A stretch of DNA of 64,000 nt. It comes from Solwaraspora sp. WMMD406 (GTDB lineage Bacteria; Actinomycetota; Actinomycetes; Mycobacteriales; Micromonosporaceae). The stretch is from positions 3,472,001-3,536,000 of the forward strand of contig NZ_JARUBF010000001.1 in the NCBI RefSeq assembly GCF_029626025.1, given 5' to 3'. Shown here piece after piece: positions 1-12,531 of this stretch (positions within the stretch are counted from its first letter, which is position 1; each line of letters starts with the position of its first letter). Below the pieces are notes generated by a model. The model made no database searches, was not told where the DNA came from, and worked only from the letters and a program-made list of their open reading frames with translations. Position numbers and translations under genes: made by a program.

Positions 1-1
1 C

Positions 2-2422
2 TTCGTCGACCTCGCCGAGGACGACCCCGGCCGGGAACGGCGCTTCTCCGAGCACCTGGCCTGCCCCAATGACCACCCGCTGGCGATCGAGGACCTGGAG
101 CCGCGGGTCTTCTCCTTCAACGCGCCGTACGGTGCCTGCCCCGAGTGTGTCGGCCTGGGCACCAAGAAGGAAGTCGACGCCGAACTGGTCGTACCCGACC
201 TGGAGCGCACCCTGCGGGACGGGGCGATCCAGCCGTGGTCCGGTGGGCAGACCCAGGAGTACTTCCTGCGGCTGCTCGCCGCGCTCGGCGAGGCCGAGCA
301 CTTCGACCTCGACACCCCGTGGCGCAAGCTGCCGACCCGGGCGCAGAAGACGATTCTCTACGGCTCCGACGACCAGGTCCACGTCCGCTACCGCAACAAG
401 TACGGGCGGGAGCGCTCCTACTTCACCGGCTTCGAAGGCGTGGTGCAGTGGATCGAGCGGCGGCACACCGACACCGAGTCGGACTGGTCCCGGGAGAAGT
501 ACGAAGGCTACATGCGCGACGTGCCCTGCGGGTCCTGCGGCGGGGCGCGGCTCAAACCGGAGGTCCTGGCGGTCACCGTGGCCGGCAAGAACATCGCCGA
601 GGTGACCGGACTGTCCGTCGGTGACTGCGCCGACCTGCTGGCCGGGTTGACGTTGACCGACCGGCAGAAGCTGATCGCCGAGCGGGTGCTCAAGGAGATC
701 AACGCCCGGCTGCGGTTCCTGGTCGACGTCGGCCTGGACTACCTGTCGCTGGACCGGCCGGCGGGCAGCCTGTCCGGTGGGGAAGCCCAGCGGATCCGGC
801 TCGCCACCCAGATCGGGTCCGGCCTGGTCGGGGTGCTGTACGTGCTCGACGAGCCGTCCATCGGCCTGCACCAGCGCGACAACCACCGGTTGATCGATAC
901 GCTGGTCCGGTTGCGGGGGCTCGGCAACACCCTGATCGTGGTGGAGCACGACGAGGACACCATCCGGATCGCCGACTGGATCGTCGACATCGGCCCGGGC
1001 GCGGGCGAGCACGGCGGTCGGATCGTGCACAGCGGCTCGGTCGACGAGCTGCTGGCCAACGACGAGTCGCTGACCGGGGCATACCTGTCCGGGCGGCGGG
1101 TCATCCCGGTCCCGGCCAGCCGCCGACCGGTGACCCCCGGTCGGGAACTGGTGGTGCACGGGGCGCGGGAACACAACCTGCGCAACCTGACGGTGCCGTT
1201 CCCCCTCGGCCAGTTGATCGCGGTCACCGGGGTCAGCGGCTCGGGCAAGTCGACGCTGGTCAACGACATTCTCTACACCGTGCTGGCCAACCAGATCAAC
1301 AATGCCCGGTTGGTGCCGGGGCGGCACACCCGGATCAGCGGACTGGACCACGTCGACAAGGTCGTCGGGGTCGACCAGTCGCCGATCGGGCGCACCCCGC
1401 GGTCCAACCCGGCGACGTACACCGGGGTGTTCGATCACATCCGCCGGTTGTTCGCCGAGACCACCGAGGCCAAGGTCCGTGGCTACGGTCCGGGACGGTT
1501 CTCGTTCAACGTCAAGGGCGGCCGGTGCGAGGCGTGTTCCGGTGACGGCACGATCAAGATCGAGATGAACTTCCTGCCGGACGTCTACGTCCCCTGCGAG
1601 GTGTGCAAGGGGGCGCGGTACAACCGGGAGACCCTCGAAGTCCACTACAAGGGCCGTACCATCGCCGAGATCCTGCAGATGCCGATCGAGGAGGCGGCCG
1701 ACTTCTTCGAGCCGATCCCGGCCATCCACCGGCACCTCAAGACCCTGGTCGACGTCGGCCTGGGCTACGTACGGCTGGGTCAGCCCGCGCCGACGCTTTC
1801 CGGCGGTGAGGCCCAACGGGTCAAGCTCGCCTCCGAGTTGCAGAAGCGGTCGACCGGACGGACCGTGTACGTCCTCGACGAGCCGACCACCGGGCTGCAC
1901 TTCGAAGACATCCGCAAACTGTTGACCGTGCTCTCCGGCCTGGTCGACAAGGGCAACACGGTCGTGGTGATCGAGCACAACCTCGATGTCATCAAGACCG
2001 CCGACTGGCTGATCGACATGGGTCCCGAAGGCGGCTACCGGGGCGGTACGGTGGTCGCCGCCGGTACCCCGGAGGAGATCGCCGAGGTGCCCGAGAGCCA
2101 CACCGGGGCGTTTCTCCGTCCGGTGCTCGGGCTCACCGGTGCCGCCGGCGGGGCGTCCGCCGCGTCCGCCCGCGCCGCCACGGCCAACGGCGCGTCCGGC
2201 CGTGCGGCCCGTGCAGCGGCCAAGACGTCGGCAACGGCAGCGGCCAAGACGTCGGCCAAGACGTCGGCAACGGCAGCGGCCAAGACGTCGGCCAAGACGT
2301 CGGCAACGGCAGCGGCCAAGACGTCGGCCAAGACGTCGGCAACGGCAGCGGCCAAGACGTCGGCAACGGCGAAGCGTGGCTCCGGCGCGCGGCGGGCCAC
2401 CGGATCGGCTGTACAGCGTTGA
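2..2422 (+). CDS. uvrA: excinuclease ABC subunit A (3' part)
   Basis: UvrA is the ATP-dependent damage-recognition subunit of nucleotide excision repair and hands lesions to UvrB; UvrC, encoded at 3150, makes the incisions. The gene enters the window already open, so its start lies outside. Visible parts are a CPEC zinc-module segment near base 140, the first ABC signature [12 protein letters not shown] (about base 772), a second Walker A (GVSGSGKST, about 1228), the C-terminal zinc finger with CEAC and CEVC pairs (about 1527-1608), the second signature [12 protein letters not shown] (about 1797) and a DEPTTGLH Walker B. The family normally ends shortly after the last ATPase motifs. Here about 95 extra residues follow, rich in Ala, Lys, Thr and Ser and built from a DNA tandem repeat. 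The catalytic part looks intact. Confidence 0.97.
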   Translation, partial: FVDLAEDDPGRERRFSEHLACPNDHPLAIEDLEPRVFSFNAPYGACPECVGLGTKKEVDAELVVPDLERTLRDGAIQPWSGGQTQEYFLRLLAALGEAEHFDLDTPWRKLPTRAQKTILYGSDDQVHVRYRNKYGRERSYFTGFEGVVQWIERRHTDTESDWSREKYEGYMRDVPCGSCGGARLKPEVLAVTVAGKNIAEVTGLSVGDCADLLAGLTLTDRQKLIAERVLKEINARLRFLVDVGLDYLSLDRPAGSLSGGEAQRIRLATQIGSGLVGVLYVLDEPSIGLHQRDNHRLIDTLVRLRGLGNTLIVVEHDEDTIRIADWIVDIGPGAGEHGGRIVHSGSVDELLANDESLTGAYLSGRRVIPVPASRRPVTPGRELVVHGAREHNLRNLTVPFPLGQLIAVTGVSGSGKSTLVNDILYTVLANQINNARLVPGRHTRISGLDHVDKVVGVDQSPIGRTPRSNPATYTGVFDHIRRLFAETTEAKVRGYGPGRFSFNVKGGRCEACSGDGTIKIEMNFLPDVYVPCEVCKGARYNRETLEVHYKGRTIAEILQMPIEEAADFFEPIPAIHRHLKTLVDVGLGYVRLGQPAPTLSGGEAQRVKLASELQKRSTGRTVYVLDEPTTGLHFEDIRKLLTVLSGLVDKGNTVVVIEHNLDVIKTADWLIDMGPEGGYRGGTVVAAGTPEEIAEVPESHTGAFLRPVLGLTGAAGGASAASARAATANGASGRAARAAAKTSATAAAKTSAKTSATAAAKTSAKTSATAAAKTSAKTSATAAAKTSATAKRGSGARRATGSAVQR
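2213..2368 (+). repeat. 36-bp in-frame tandem repeat in the uvrA tail
   Basis: Three identical 36-bp units (2237-2272, 2273-2308, 2309-2344) are flanked on both sides by a 24-bp shortened copy (2213-2236 and 2345-2368). Each unit encodes the 12 residues [12 protein letters not shown]. Unit length is a multiple of three, so copy-number change would keep the frame and only lengthen a basic, probably disordered tail. The units are perfectly identical at DNA level, which suggests recent expansion. Confidence 0.95.
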
Positions 2423-2570
2423 CACAGCGATCGCACAGCGGGCTCCAGGACTCACCCAGAATCATGGTCCCTGCCGGCATTTCGGGATGAACCGATCGTG
2501 ACGTGTCCCCGTGTCTACCGGCGTGGCCGCGGACGACCAGCCGTGGCAACTGATCAGAGAGGTTTCCCGT

Positions 2571-3056
2571 ATGACTGAGCACCAGACGACGACCGATCCC
2601 CGGATGACCAGCCGCCGCCATGTGCTGCTCGGCGTGGGCGGGGTCGGGGCGACCGTCGCGTTGGCCGCCTGCGGCACCGACACCGACGACGCTTCGGAGA
2701 CCCCGAATACGCCGATCGACGGCGGTGCGACGACCGGCGGTGCGACGGGCGGTACCACCGACGGCGACGCGTCGGCGTTGACCACCACCAGCGAGGTGCC
2801 GGTCGGTGGCGGCGTGATCTTCGCCGCGCAGGGTGTCGTGGTGACCCAGCCCACCGAAGGCGAGTTCAAGGCCTTCAGCAACATCTGTACGCACCAGCAG
2901 TGCCCGGTCGCCAATCTCGACGGTGGGACCATCAACTGCACCTGCCACTTCAGCGCCTTCTCCATCTCCGACGGCTCGGTCGTCTCCGGACCGGCACCGG
3001 CACCACTGGAGGAGAAGTCGGTCACCGTCGACGGCGAGAACATCTCGGTGGCCTGA
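2571..3056 (+). CDS. Rieske (2Fe-2S) lipoprotein, Tat-type signal
   Basis: A 161-residue exported iron-sulfur protein. The N-terminus carries a twin arginine (SRRHVLLG, residues 14-21), a hydrophobic stretch and a lipobox LAAC with the lipidated cysteine at 34, followed by a Thr/Gly-rich linker. The Rieske domain has C106-x-H108 and C123-x-x-H126 as cluster ligands. It also has C111 and C125, the pair that forms the disulfide in high-potential Rieske proteins. The start at 2571 was chosen because AGAGAGG lies 8 bases upstream; an in-frame start at 2511 would put 20 residues before the signal. It probably transfers electrons at the outer face of the membrane, but no partner oxidase or cytochrome is adjacent, so its role is unassigned. 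Confidence 0.88.
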   Translation: MTEHQTTTDPRMTSRRHVLLGVGGVGATVALAACGTDTDDASETPNTPIDGGATTGGATGGTTDGDASALTTTSEVPVGGGVIFAAQGVVVTQPTEGEFKAFSNICTHQQCPVANLDGGTINCTCHFSAFSISDGSVVSGPAPAPLEEKSVTVDGENISVA

Positions 3057-3149
3057 TACGGGACACGACGCGCGGCCGCCCGCATCCACGGTGTCCGGCG
3101 GCCGCGCGGACCGACCGTACTGTCACCGCCCTGCACTACGCTGACGGTG

Positions 3150-5069
3150 ATGGCAGATCCGTCCAGCTACCGTCCCGCCCCCGGCACGATCCCGGACGCC
3201 CCGGGGGTCTACCGCTTCCGTGATCCCGGCGGCCGCGTCATCTACGTCGGCAAGGCCAAGAGCCTGCGGAGCCGGCTCAACTCGTACTTCGGCGACCTCT
3301 GGCAGCTGCACCAACGGACTCAGCAGATGGTGACCACCGCCGCGTCCGTCGACTGGGTGACCGTCGGCAGCGAGGTCGAGGCGCTGCAGCTCGAATACCT
3401 GTGGATCAAGGAGTACGACCCACGGTTCAACGTCCGCTACCGCGACGACAAGTCCTATCCCTACCTGGCCGTGACACTCGACGAGGAGTTCCCCCGGCTG
3501 CAGGTGATGCGCGGTGCCAAACGCAAAGGCGTGCGCTACTTCGGACCGTACTCGCACGCCTGGGCCATCCGGGAGACCCTCGACCTGCTGCTGCGGGTGT
3601 TCCCGGCCCGGACCTGCTCGGCCGGGGTGTTCCGCAACGCCGCCCAGATCGGCCGGCCGTGCCTGCTCGGTGACATCGGCAAGTGCTCGGCACCGTGCGT
3701 CGGCCGGGTCGACGCGGCCGAGCACCGGGGAATCGTCGAGGAGTTCTGCGACTTCATGGCCGGGCGCACCGACAGCATGGTGCGCCGGCTGGAACGCGAC
3801 ATGCGCGCAGCTTCGGACGCCCTGGAGTTCGAGCGGGCCGCCCGGCTGCGCGACGACGTGGCCGCCCTGCGCAAAGCCATGGAGAAACAGACCGTGGTGC
3901 TCGGCGACGGCACCGACGCCGACGTGGTCGCCTTCGCCGAGGATCCGCTCGAAGCGGCGGTGCAGGTGTTCCACGTCCGGGGAGGCCGGGTTCGGGGCCA
4001 ACGCGGCTGGGTGGTGGAGAAGGTCGAGGAGTTGACCACGGCCGACCTCGTGCACCACTTCTGCACCCAGGTGTACGGTGCCGAGCAGGGCGAGACCGAC
4101 GTTCCCCGCGAGCTGCTGGTGCCCGCGCTTCCGCCCGACGCCGACGCCCTCGCCGACTGGCTCACCACCCGCCGTGGCTCGCGGGTCAGCCTGCGGGTGC
4201 CGCGACGCGGCGACAAGCGGGCCCTGATGGAAACCGTCGCCCGCAACGCCGGCGAGGCGTTGACCCGGCACAAGCTGCGCCGGTCCAGCGACCTGACCAC
4301 CCGTGGCCAGGCCCTCGAAGAGATCGCCGAGGCGCTGGCGCTGTCCGCCGCCCCGTTGCGGATCGAGTGTTTCGACGTCTCCCAGATCCAGGGCACCGAC
4401 GTGGTGGCCAGTCTCGTGGTCTTCGAAGACGGCCTGCCGCGTAAGGGGGAGTACCGCCGGTTCGCCGTCCGGGGCGCGACCGACGACCTGTCCGCGATGA
4501 GCGAGGTGCTGCGCCGCCGGTTCGCCCGCCACCGTGGCGCGGGCGAGCCGGCCCGGCCGGACGGTCCCGCCGGCGTGGACCCGGAGACCGGGCGGCCGCG
4601 CCGGTTCGCGTACCCGCCGCAGTTGATCGTGGTGGACGGCGGCGCGCCGCAGGTGCAGGCCGCAGCGCTCGTCCTCGCGGAGCTGGGCGTCGACGACGTC
4701 GCGCTGTGCGGGCTGGCCAAGCGGCTGGAGGAGGTCTGGTTGCCCAACGAGGAGTTCCCGGTGATCCTGCCGCGCACCTCGGAAGGGCTCTACCTGCTGC
4801 AGCGGATCAGGGACGAGGCGCACCGGTTCGCCATCACCTACCACCGGCAGCGCCGGTCCAAGCGGATGGTCGCTTCCGGGTTGGACCAGGTGCCGGGCCT
4901 GGGCGAGGTCCGGCGTAAGGCGTTGCTGCGGCACTTCGGATCCGTCCGCAAACTCGCCGCCGCCAGCGTCGACGAGATCGTCGAGGTACCCGGGATCGGG
5001 CGGCGGACCGCGGAGACGATCGTCGCGCTGCTCGCCGGGTCGTCGGATAACGTCGCCAATCGCCCTTAG
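3150..5069 (+). CDS. uvrC: excinuclease ABC subunit C
   Basis: UvrC makes both incisions around a UvrB-bound lesion. The 639-residue product has the N-terminal GIY-YIG nuclease (GVYRF and [14 protein letters not shown], about residues 15-40), a UVR motif for UvrB binding around 210-240, an RNase H-like second nuclease domain ([16 protein letters not shown], about 405-420; VVDGGAPQV, about 495) and tandem helix-hairpin-helix motifs at the C-terminus (VPGLGEV and VPGIGRR). A GTG directly precedes the ATG at 3150; there is no clear ribosome binding site, so the start is good to one codon. It heads the uvrC-rapZ-yvcK-whiA order typical of actinobacteria. Confidence 0.96.
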   Translation: MADPSSYRPAPGTIPDAPGVYRFRDPGGRVIYVGKAKSLRSRLNSYFGDLWQLHQRTQQMVTTAASVDWVTVGSEVEALQLEYLWIKEYDPRFNVRYRDDKSYPYLAVTLDEEFPRLQVMRGAKRKGVRYFGPYSHAWAIRETLDLLLRVFPARTCSAGVFRNAAQIGRPCLLGDIGKCSAPCVGRVDAAEHRGIVEEFCDFMAGRTDSMVRRLERDMRAASDALEFERAARLRDDVAALRKAMEKQTVVLGDGTDADVVAFAEDPLEAAVQVFHVRGGRVRGQRGWVVEKVEELTTADLVHHFCTQVYGAEQGETDVPRELLVPALPPDADALADWLTTRRGSRVSLRVPRRGDKRALMETVARNAGEALTRHKLRRSSDLTTRGQALEEIAEALALSAAPLRIECFDVSQIQGTDVVASLVVFEDGLPRKGEYRRFAVRGATDDLSAMSEVLRRRFARHRGAGEPARPDGPAGVDPETGRPRRFAYPPQLIVVDGGAPQVQAAALVLAELGVDDVALCGLAKRLEEVWLPNEEFPVILPRTSEGLYLLQRIRDEAHRFAITYHRQRRSKRMVASGLDQVPGLGEVRRKALLRHFGSVRKLAAASVDEIVEVPGIGRRTAETIVALLAGSSDNVANRP

Positions 5070-5130
5070 AATCCGTACGTGGTGCCGGTCGACGCGCGCT
5101 CGCGCGTCAGCACCGCAGGGCGGGAGGACC

Positions 5131-6180
5131 GTGAGGCACAGCAGCCTGAGCTCGGGTGACGACGTGACCCGGCAGACCACCGATGCCGCCCCAGTGCCCG
5201 GTGACGACCTGGCCGACGCCGGGGCCGACGCGGACCTGCCCGGTGACGATCTGGCCGGTGACGACCTGGCCGGCAGCGCGATGCACGACGGCGGACCCTC
5301 CGTCGTGTCCGGTGAACCGACCGAGGCCCGCCTCGTCGTGGTCACCGGCGTGTCCGGCGGGGGCCGCAGCACCGTCGCCAGGGCGCTGGAGAACGTCGGC
5401 TTCTACGTGGTCGACAACCTGCCGCAGGCGTTGATGCTGGACATGGCCGAGTTGGCGATGCGGGCCGGCGGGGCCGCCCGGCACACCGCCATGGTGCTCG
5501 ACGTCCGCAGCCGGGCGTTCTCCACCGACCTGGCCGGGGCGATCCGGGCCTTGAAGGACCGTGGCTACCAGCCCCGGGTCGTCTTCGTCGACGCCGCCGC
5601 CGACGTGCTGATCCGCCGGTTCGAAAGCGTACGGCGCTCGCATCCGTTGCAGGGCGACGGACGCCTGGCCGACGGGATCGCGGCCGAACGTGAACTGCTG
5701 GCCGAGGCCCGCGAACAGGCCGACGTGATCATCGACACCAGCCACCTCAACGAGAACCAGCTCCGTCGCCGGGTCGAGGAGCTGTTCGGCGGGGAGGACG
5801 CCCGGCGGCTGCGGGTCACCGTGTTGTCCTTCGGCTTCAAGTACGGCCTCCCACCGGACGCCGACTTCGTGATCGACGCCCGGTTCCTACCCAACCCGTA
5901 CTGGGTGCCCGAACTGCGGGAATACACCGGCCGGGAGGCGTCGGTCAGCGGCTACGTCCTCAGCCAGGCCGGGGCGGACGACTTCGTCCGCGGCTACGCC
6001 GAGCTGATCAACGCCACCACCACCGGCTTCGAACGGGAAGGCAAGCGCTACCTGACCGTGGCGGTCGGTTGCACCGGCGGCAAGCACCGCAGCGTGGCGA
6101 TCGCCGAGGAACTCGCGGTCCGCCTGCGCCAGGCCCGGCTGTCGGTCAACGCCCAGCACCGCGACCTGGGGCGCGAGTGA
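5131..6180 (+). CDS. rapZ: RapZ/YvcJ-family nucleotide-binding protein
   Basis: A P-loop protein of the RapZ family, which in Enterobacteria acts as an RNase adapter sensing amino-sugar precursors; the actinobacterial role is not settled. The Walker A is GVSGGGRST (residues 73-81), with Arg in place of the usual Lys, as commonly seen in actinobacterial members. The C-terminal domain has GCTGGKHRSVAIAEEL near residues 313-328. About 65 residues precede the normal family start and contain the near-repeats PGDDLADA, PGDDLAGDDLAG. GTG 5131 has GGGAGG 3-4 bases upstream; GTG 5164 is an in-frame alternative. The stop overlaps the next gene by four bases (GTGA). Confidence 0.9.
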   Translation: MRHSSLSSGDDVTRQTTDAAPVPGDDLADAGADADLPGDDLAGDDLAGSAMHDGGPSVVSGEPTEARLVVVTGVSGGGRSTVARALENVGFYVVDNLPQALMLDMAELAMRAGGAARHTAMVLDVRSRAFSTDLAGAIRALKDRGYQPRVVFVDAAADVLIRRFESVRRSHPLQGDGRLADGIAAERELLAEAREQADVIIDTSHLNENQLRRRVEELFGGEDARRLRVTVLSFGFKYGLPPDADFVIDARFLPNPYWVPELREYTGREASVSGYVLSQAGADDFVRGYAELINATTTGFEREGKRYLTVAVGCTGGKHRSVAIAEELAVRLRQARLSVNAQHRDLGRE

Positions 6181-7163
6181 CGGCACTGCGGGTGGTGGCC
6201 TTCGGCGGCGGGCACGGCCTGGCGGCGTCGCTCCGCGCGCTGCGCCACGTGACCGGCCAGTTGGAGCTGGAGATCACCGCCGTGGTGACGGTCGGCGACG
6301 ACGGCGGATCCAGCGGCCGGCTGCGGGCCGACCGGGGCGCGCTGCCCCCGGGTGACCTGCGCCAGGCCCTCGCCGCGCTGGCCGGCCCGGGGGCCGACGA
6401 CCAGTTGACCGCCGAGCTGTTCCAGCACCGGTTCGTGCCGGTGCCCGGCGAGGCGCCGGCCGGCGACCGCCCCGATCCGCTGACCGGGCACGCCGTCGGC
6501 AACCTGGTGCTCTGCGGACTGATGGAACTTCTCGGTGACCCGGTGGCCGCCCTGGACCACGTCGGCCGGCTGCTCGGCGCGACCGGACGGGTGCTGCCGA
6601 TGTCCTGCGAGCCGGTGTCGATCGAGGCCGACGTGCGTGGCGGTGACCCGTACCGGCCGACCGAGGTGGTCACCATCCGGGGGCAGCACGCCGTCGCGGT
6701 CACCCGGGGGCGGGTCGAATCGGTGCGGCTGCTGCCCAAGACGCCCGGCGCCTGCTCGCCGGCGGTCCGGGCCGTGCAGACCGCCGACTGGCTGATTTTC
6801 GGACCGGGGAGCTGGTACACGAGCGTGATTCCGCACCTGCTGGTGCCGGACCTCGCCGCCGCGATCGTGGCGAGCCCGGCCCGCCGGCTGGTGACCCTCA
6901 ACCTCGCCGCCGAGAAGGAGACCCTCGGGTTGTCGGTCGCCGATCACCTCGCCGCGTTGAGCTGGTACCTGCCGGAACTGCGGGTCGACGCGGTTTTGGC
7001 GGACGGCAAGGCGGTCGGCGACCCCGAGCCGGTGAGGCGTGCGGCAGAATCGCTGGGTGCGTGTTTGACGCTCGCCCCGCTGGCGGTCGCCGACGGCAGC
7101 CCCCGGCACGATCCCGCCGCGCTGGGGGCAGCCCTGGTGCCTGTCCTGGGTTCCGCTCGTTAA
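6177..7163 (+). CDS. yvcK: YvcK/CofD-like gluconeogenesis factor
   Basis: A 328-residue protein of the YvcK family. These bind UDP-sugars and link carbon metabolism with cell-envelope synthesis; they resemble CofD but are not coenzyme F420 transferases. The N-terminal motif AFGGGHGLAASL is followed by VVTVGDDGGSSGRLR, then by LTGHAVGNL near residue 100 and IFGPGSWYTSVIPHL near 205-220, all typical of the family. GTG 6177 overlaps the rapZ stop as GTGA, which implies translational coupling. It sits between rapZ and whiA, its usual place. Confidence 0.93.
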   Translation: MTALRVVAFGGGHGLAASLRALRHVTGQLELEITAVVTVGDDGGSSGRLRADRGALPPGDLRQALAALAGPGADDQLTAELFQHRFVPVPGEAPAGDRPDPLTGHAVGNLVLCGLMELLGDPVAALDHVGRLLGATGRVLPMSCEPVSIEADVRGGDPYRPTEVVTIRGQHAVAVTRGRVESVRLLPKTPGACSPAVRAVQTADWLIFGPGSWYTSVIPHLLVPDLAAAIVASPARRLVTLNLAAEKETLGLSVADHLAALSWYLPELRVDAVLADGKAVGDPEPVRRAAESLGACLTLAPLAVADGSPRHDPAALGAALVPVLGSAR

Positions 7164-7214
7164 GCACGTACGTATCGGCACACGTCGGAACCGGCCCCGT
7201 GAGGTGAAGTGACA

Positions 7215-8195
7215 ATGGCGATGACCGCTGCCGTCAAGGACGAGCTCAGCCGGGTCGACGTACCCAAGCCGTGCTGCCGGCGCGCCGAGATGGCGGCGCT
7301 GCTGCGGTTCTCCGGCGGGCTGCACATCGTCGCCGGCCGGGTCGTCGTCGAGGCCGAACTCGACACCAACTCGGTGGCCCGCCGGCTGCGTCGGGAAGTG
7401 GCCGACGTCTACGGCTATCCGAGCGAGATCCACGTACTCAGCCCCAGTGGTCTGCGGAAAGGGAGCCACTACATCATCCGGGTGGTGTCCGACGGTGAGG
7501 CGTTGGCGCGCCAGACCGGGCTGCTCGACGTACGCGGCCGTCCGGTGCGGGGGCTGCCGCCGCACCTGGTGTCGGCCAGCGTGTGCTGCGCGGTGTCCGC
7601 CTGGCGGGGGGCGTTCATGTCGCACGGATCACTGACCGAACCGGGGCGCTCCAGTGCGTTGGAGATCACCTGTCCCGGGCCGGAGTCGGCGTTGGCTCTG
7701 GTCGGCTCGGCCCGCCGGATCGGCATCACCGCCAAGGCGCGGGAGGTGCGCGGGGTGGACCGGGTCGTGGTCAAGGACGGCGACGCGATCGCCGCGCTGC
7801 TCACCCGGATCGGCGCGCACGCCAGCGTGCTGGCCTGGGAGGAGCGGCGGGTACGCCGGGAGGTGCGGGCGACGGCCAACCGGTTGGCCAACTTCGACGA
7901 CGCCAACCTGCGCAGGTCGGCGCGGGCGGCGGTGGCCGCCGCGGCCCGGGTGACCCGGGCGTTGGAGATCCTCGCCGACGACGCGCCCCGGCACCTGACC
8001 TCGGCCGGCCGGCTGCGGCTGGAGCACCGGCAGGCGTCCCTGGAGGAACTGGGCGCGTTGGCCGATCCGCCGCTGACCAAGGACGCGATCGCCGGGCGGA
8101 TCCGGCGGCTGCTGGCGCTGGCCGACAAGCGGGCCCGCGATCTCGGCATTCCGGACACCGAGGACGCGGTGACGGCGGAGATGCTCGTCGGGTGA
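7215..8195 (+). CDS. whiA: DNA-binding sporulation regulator WhiA
   Basis: WhiA works with WhiB to control sporulation septation genes in filamentous actinobacteria and also occurs in non-sporulating Gram-positives. The 326-residue product has the degenerate LAGLIDADG-homing-endonuclease-like N-terminal domain ([20 protein letters not shown], about 15-35, through [13 protein letters not shown]) and a C-terminal helix-turn-helix ([20 protein letters not shown], about 284-303). The ATG at 7215 is preceded by GAGGTGA at a 7-base spacing. An upstream in-frame GTG at 7209 falls too close to it. Confidence 0.96.
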   Translation: MAMTAAVKDELSRVDVPKPCCRRAEMAALLRFSGGLHIVAGRVVVEAELDTNSVARRLRREVADVYGYPSEIHVLSPSGLRKGSHYIIRVVSDGEALARQTGLLDVRGRPVRGLPPHLVSASVCCAVSAWRGAFMSHGSLTEPGRSSALEITCPGPESALALVGSARRIGITAKAREVRGVDRVVVKDGDAIAALLTRIGAHASVLAWEERRVRREVRATANRLANFDDANLRRSARAAVAAAARVTRALEILADDAPRHLTSAGRLRLEHRQASLEELGALADPPLTKDAIAGRIRRLLALADKRARDLGIPDTEDAVTAEMLVG

Positions 8196-8368
8196 ACACC
8201 TGTCGGGAACCCGGGTGAGCGGACGCCCCGGCGCAACGCGGCACGGGCTTCTCGGATAGGGTCAGCAGTGTACGGCGACGGGGCCGGCACCCGGCCCTCC
8301 CGCCGCGACCACCGCCTCGGGTGTTCCGCCCGAGCCGCGTACGGCTGCGGCGTGACCGGCCGAGTTGA

Positions 8369-10665
<2,297 letters not shown>

Positions 10666-10670
10666 GAGCA

Positions 10671-11465
10671 GTGCCTGAGACCGTTGCCCGCCGGCCGCTG
10701 ATGGCCGGCAACTGGAAGATGAACCTCAACCACCTGGAAGCCATCGCGCTGGTCCAGAAGTTGGCGTTCAGCCTCAACGAGCAGCAGCTGACCGACGTCG
10801 AGGTGGTGGTGCTGCCACCGTTCACCGCGCTGCGTAGTGTGCAGACGCTGATCGACGGCGACAAGCTGGCCATCGGCTACGGCGCGCAGGACCTGTCGCC
10901 GCACGCCGGCGGGGCCTACACCGGGGACATCTCCGGGGCGATGCTGGCCAAGCTGGGCTGCCAGTACGTCACCGTCGGCCACTCCGAGCGGCGGGCCTAC
11001 CACAACGAGGACGACTCGGTGGTCAAGGCCAAGGTCGCGGCGGCGCTGGCCAACGGGATCACCCCGATCCTGTGTGTCGGCGAAGGACTGGACGTGCGGG
11101 AGGCCGGCGGCCACGTCGCGCACTGCAACGACCAGCTGGCCGCCGCGCTCGCCGGGTTGACCGCCGAGCAGGTGGTCAAGGTCGTCGTCGCGTACGAGCC
11201 GGTCTGGGCGATCGGCACCGGCAAGACCGCCACCCCGGCCGACGCACAGGAGGTCTGCGGCGCGGTCCGGTCCCGGCTGGCCGAGCTGTACGACGAGGCC
11301 ACCGCCAACCAGACCCGGATCCTGTACGGCGGTTCGGTCAAGGCGGCGAACGTCGCGGCGATCATGGCCGAGGCCGACGTCGACGGTGCCCTGATCGGCG
11401 GTGCCAGCCTGGACGCCGAGGAGTTCGCCCAGATCGTCCGGTTCCCGGAGCACATCGCCCGCTAG
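10671..11465 (+). CDS. tpiA: triosephosphate isomerase
   Basis: Interconverts dihydroxyacetone phosphate and glyceraldehyde-3-phosphate. Visible are MAGNWKMN near the N-terminus, the catalytic-His segment TVGHSERR, the catalytic-Glu segment [16 protein letters not shown], where the flexible loop follows the Glu, and the phosphate-binding YGGSVK. About 264 residues. GTG 10671 lies 10 bases after GGAGA. GTG 10662, overlapping the pgk stop, would add three residues and cannot be excluded. Confidence 0.96.
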   Translation: MPETVARRPLMAGNWKMNLNHLEAIALVQKLAFSLNEQQLTDVEVVVLPPFTALRSVQTLIDGDKLAIGYGAQDLSPHAGGAYTGDISGAMLAKLGCQYVTVGHSERRAYHNEDDSVVKAKVAAALANGITPILCVGEGLDVREAGGHVAHCNDQLAAALAGLTAEQVVKVVVAYEPVWAIGTGKTATPADAQEVCGAVRSRLAELYDEATANQTRILYGGSVKAANVAAIMAEADVDGALIGGASLDAEEFAQIVRFPEHIAR

Positions 11466-11598
11466 CCAGACCGGGAGGCGGTCGGCACGCGCGTGTCCGG
11501 CCCGCTATCCTTGTCTGGCCCGCGTGCCGCCCCACCCGGGCCCGTCCGGTTCGTCCCCACGACGTCCGGCGACCGTGATGAGAGGACTGACCACTGCC

Positions 11599-11859
11599 AT
11601 GCCGATCGAGTTCGCGTACGTGTTGATCGTGTTGCTGGTGATCACGAGCGTGATGCTCACCATGCTCATCCTGCTGCACAAAGGTAAGGGCGGCGGCATG
11701 TCCAGCATGTTCGGTGGCGGGGTGAGTAGCAGCCTCGCGGGTTCCTCGGTCGCCGAGAAGAACCTGGACCGCTACACCGTGCTCACCGGCATCGTGTGGT
11801 TCGCGTGCATCGTCGGCCTGGGCCTGTGGCTCAAGGTCGCGATGAACTCGGGTGTGTGA
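11599..11859 (+). CDS. secG: preprotein translocase subunit SecG
   Basis: SecG is the small membrane subunit of the SecYEG translocon. The 86-residue protein has two hydrophobic helices (about residues 4-24 and 56-78) joined by a Gly/Ser-rich loop with KGKGGGMSSMFGGG, the standard topology. AGAGGA lies 12 bases before the ATG. An in-frame ATG at 11578 would add seven residues that do not fit the family start. It ends the glycolytic operon and is followed by a strong terminator. Confidence 0.93.
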   Translation: MPIEFAYVLIVLLVITSVMLTMLILLHKGKGGGMSSMFGGGVSSSLAGSSVAEKNLDRYTVLTGIVWFACIVGLGLWLKVAMNSGV

Positions 11860-11884
11860 TTCGTCGCTGTCCGTCGTAAGATTC

Positions 11885-11920
11885 GCGCGGCCCGTTTGTC
11901 GACGGGCCGCGCATTCTTTT
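11885..11920 (+). terminator. intrinsic terminator after secG
   Basis: A perfect 10-bp stem (11885-11894 with 11903-11912, arm GCGCGGCCCG) with an 8-base loop is followed by ATTCTTTT. It separates the gap-secG operon from rbpA. Confidence 0.9.
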
Positions 11921-12019
11921 CCGCTTGACCCCCACTCAACCCGCTTCACCCCGCTCAACCCCGTCGCGTCACCACGCCCCCGGTGATGACACCCCCCTTC
12001 GACGACAGGAGCGATCATC

Positions 12020-12364
12020 GTGGCAAGTAGCAGTGTGATCCGTGGCAGCCGGATCGGTGCCAGCCCGGCCCGACCGACCGAACGTGCGGAGCCGGCTCCC
12101 CGCCGCCAGACCACCTACTGGTGTGCCAACGCGCACGCGGTCGACGTAAGGCTCGCGGCTGACGCGGCGGCACCGGAGACGTGGGAGTGCCCGAGGTGCG
12201 GGCTGCCCGCCGGACAGGACCGGCACAACCCGCCGGCCCGGCCGCGTAGCGAGCCGTACAAGTCGCATCTGGCGTACGTGAAGGAGCGGCGGAGCGAGGC
12301 CGACGGCGAGGCGATCCTCGCCGAGGCGCTCGCCGCGCTGCGGGCCCGGCGCGGCGAGTCCTGA
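12020..12364 (+). CDS. rbpA: RNA polymerase-binding protein RbpA
   Basis: RbpA binds the principal sigma factor and the beta' subunit of actinobacterial RNA polymerase, stabilises the open complex and modulates rifampicin tolerance. The 114-residue product has a basic N-terminal tail, a core with Cys residues at YWCANAH and WECPRCG (zinc-binding region), then the basic linker and the C-terminal sigma-interaction domain (RPRSEPYKSHLAYVKERRS followed by a short acidic/Ala helix). GTG 12020 has an ACAGGAG ribosome binding site 8 bases upstream. The SecG-RbpA-Pgl order is common in this group; here 11 kb of other genes separates rbpA from pgl. Confidence 0.93.
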   Translation: MASSSVIRGSRIGASPARPTERAEPAPRRQTTYWCANAHAVDVRLAADAAAPETWECPRCGLPAGQDRHNPPARPRSEPYKSHLAYVKERRSEADGEAILAEALAALRARRGES

Positions 12365-12404
12365 CCCGGCGCTGTTCCTGGCTGCCGGCTGTTTCTGACC
12401 TGCG

Positions 12405-12440
12405 GCTGTTTGTCGACCCGCCGCCGTTTGTCGACCCGCC
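12405..12440. repeat. 18-bp tandem duplication downstream of rbpA
   Basis: Two adjacent 18-bp copies (12405-12422 and 12423-12440) differ by one base and contain the core GTTTGTCGACCCGCC. No gene lies here and no function is visible. Confidence 0.7.
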
Positions 12441-12531
12441 GCTGCGCGGCCGGCACGACGCGGGGTGGTATTTTCACGTCGAGTCACCAAGTTGACCGGC
12501 GCGGTCGGATGCATCATCCTCTCAGACTGAG

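Noticed and set aside
2213-2368. CRISPR-like array because of 36-bp repeats
   Set aside because: Units are directly adjacent with no spacers, are in frame in uvrA and no cas gene is present.
3123-5372. A 749-codon open frame antisense to uvrC
   Set aside because: At high GC the opposite strand of a real gene often stays open. The translation is Arg/Gly/His-rich without motifs, while the + strand encodes clear UvrC.
6177-7163. CofD (coenzyme F420 synthesis)
   Set aside because: The rapZ-yvcK-whiA context and the GGGHGLAASL start fit the YvcK branch of the fold.
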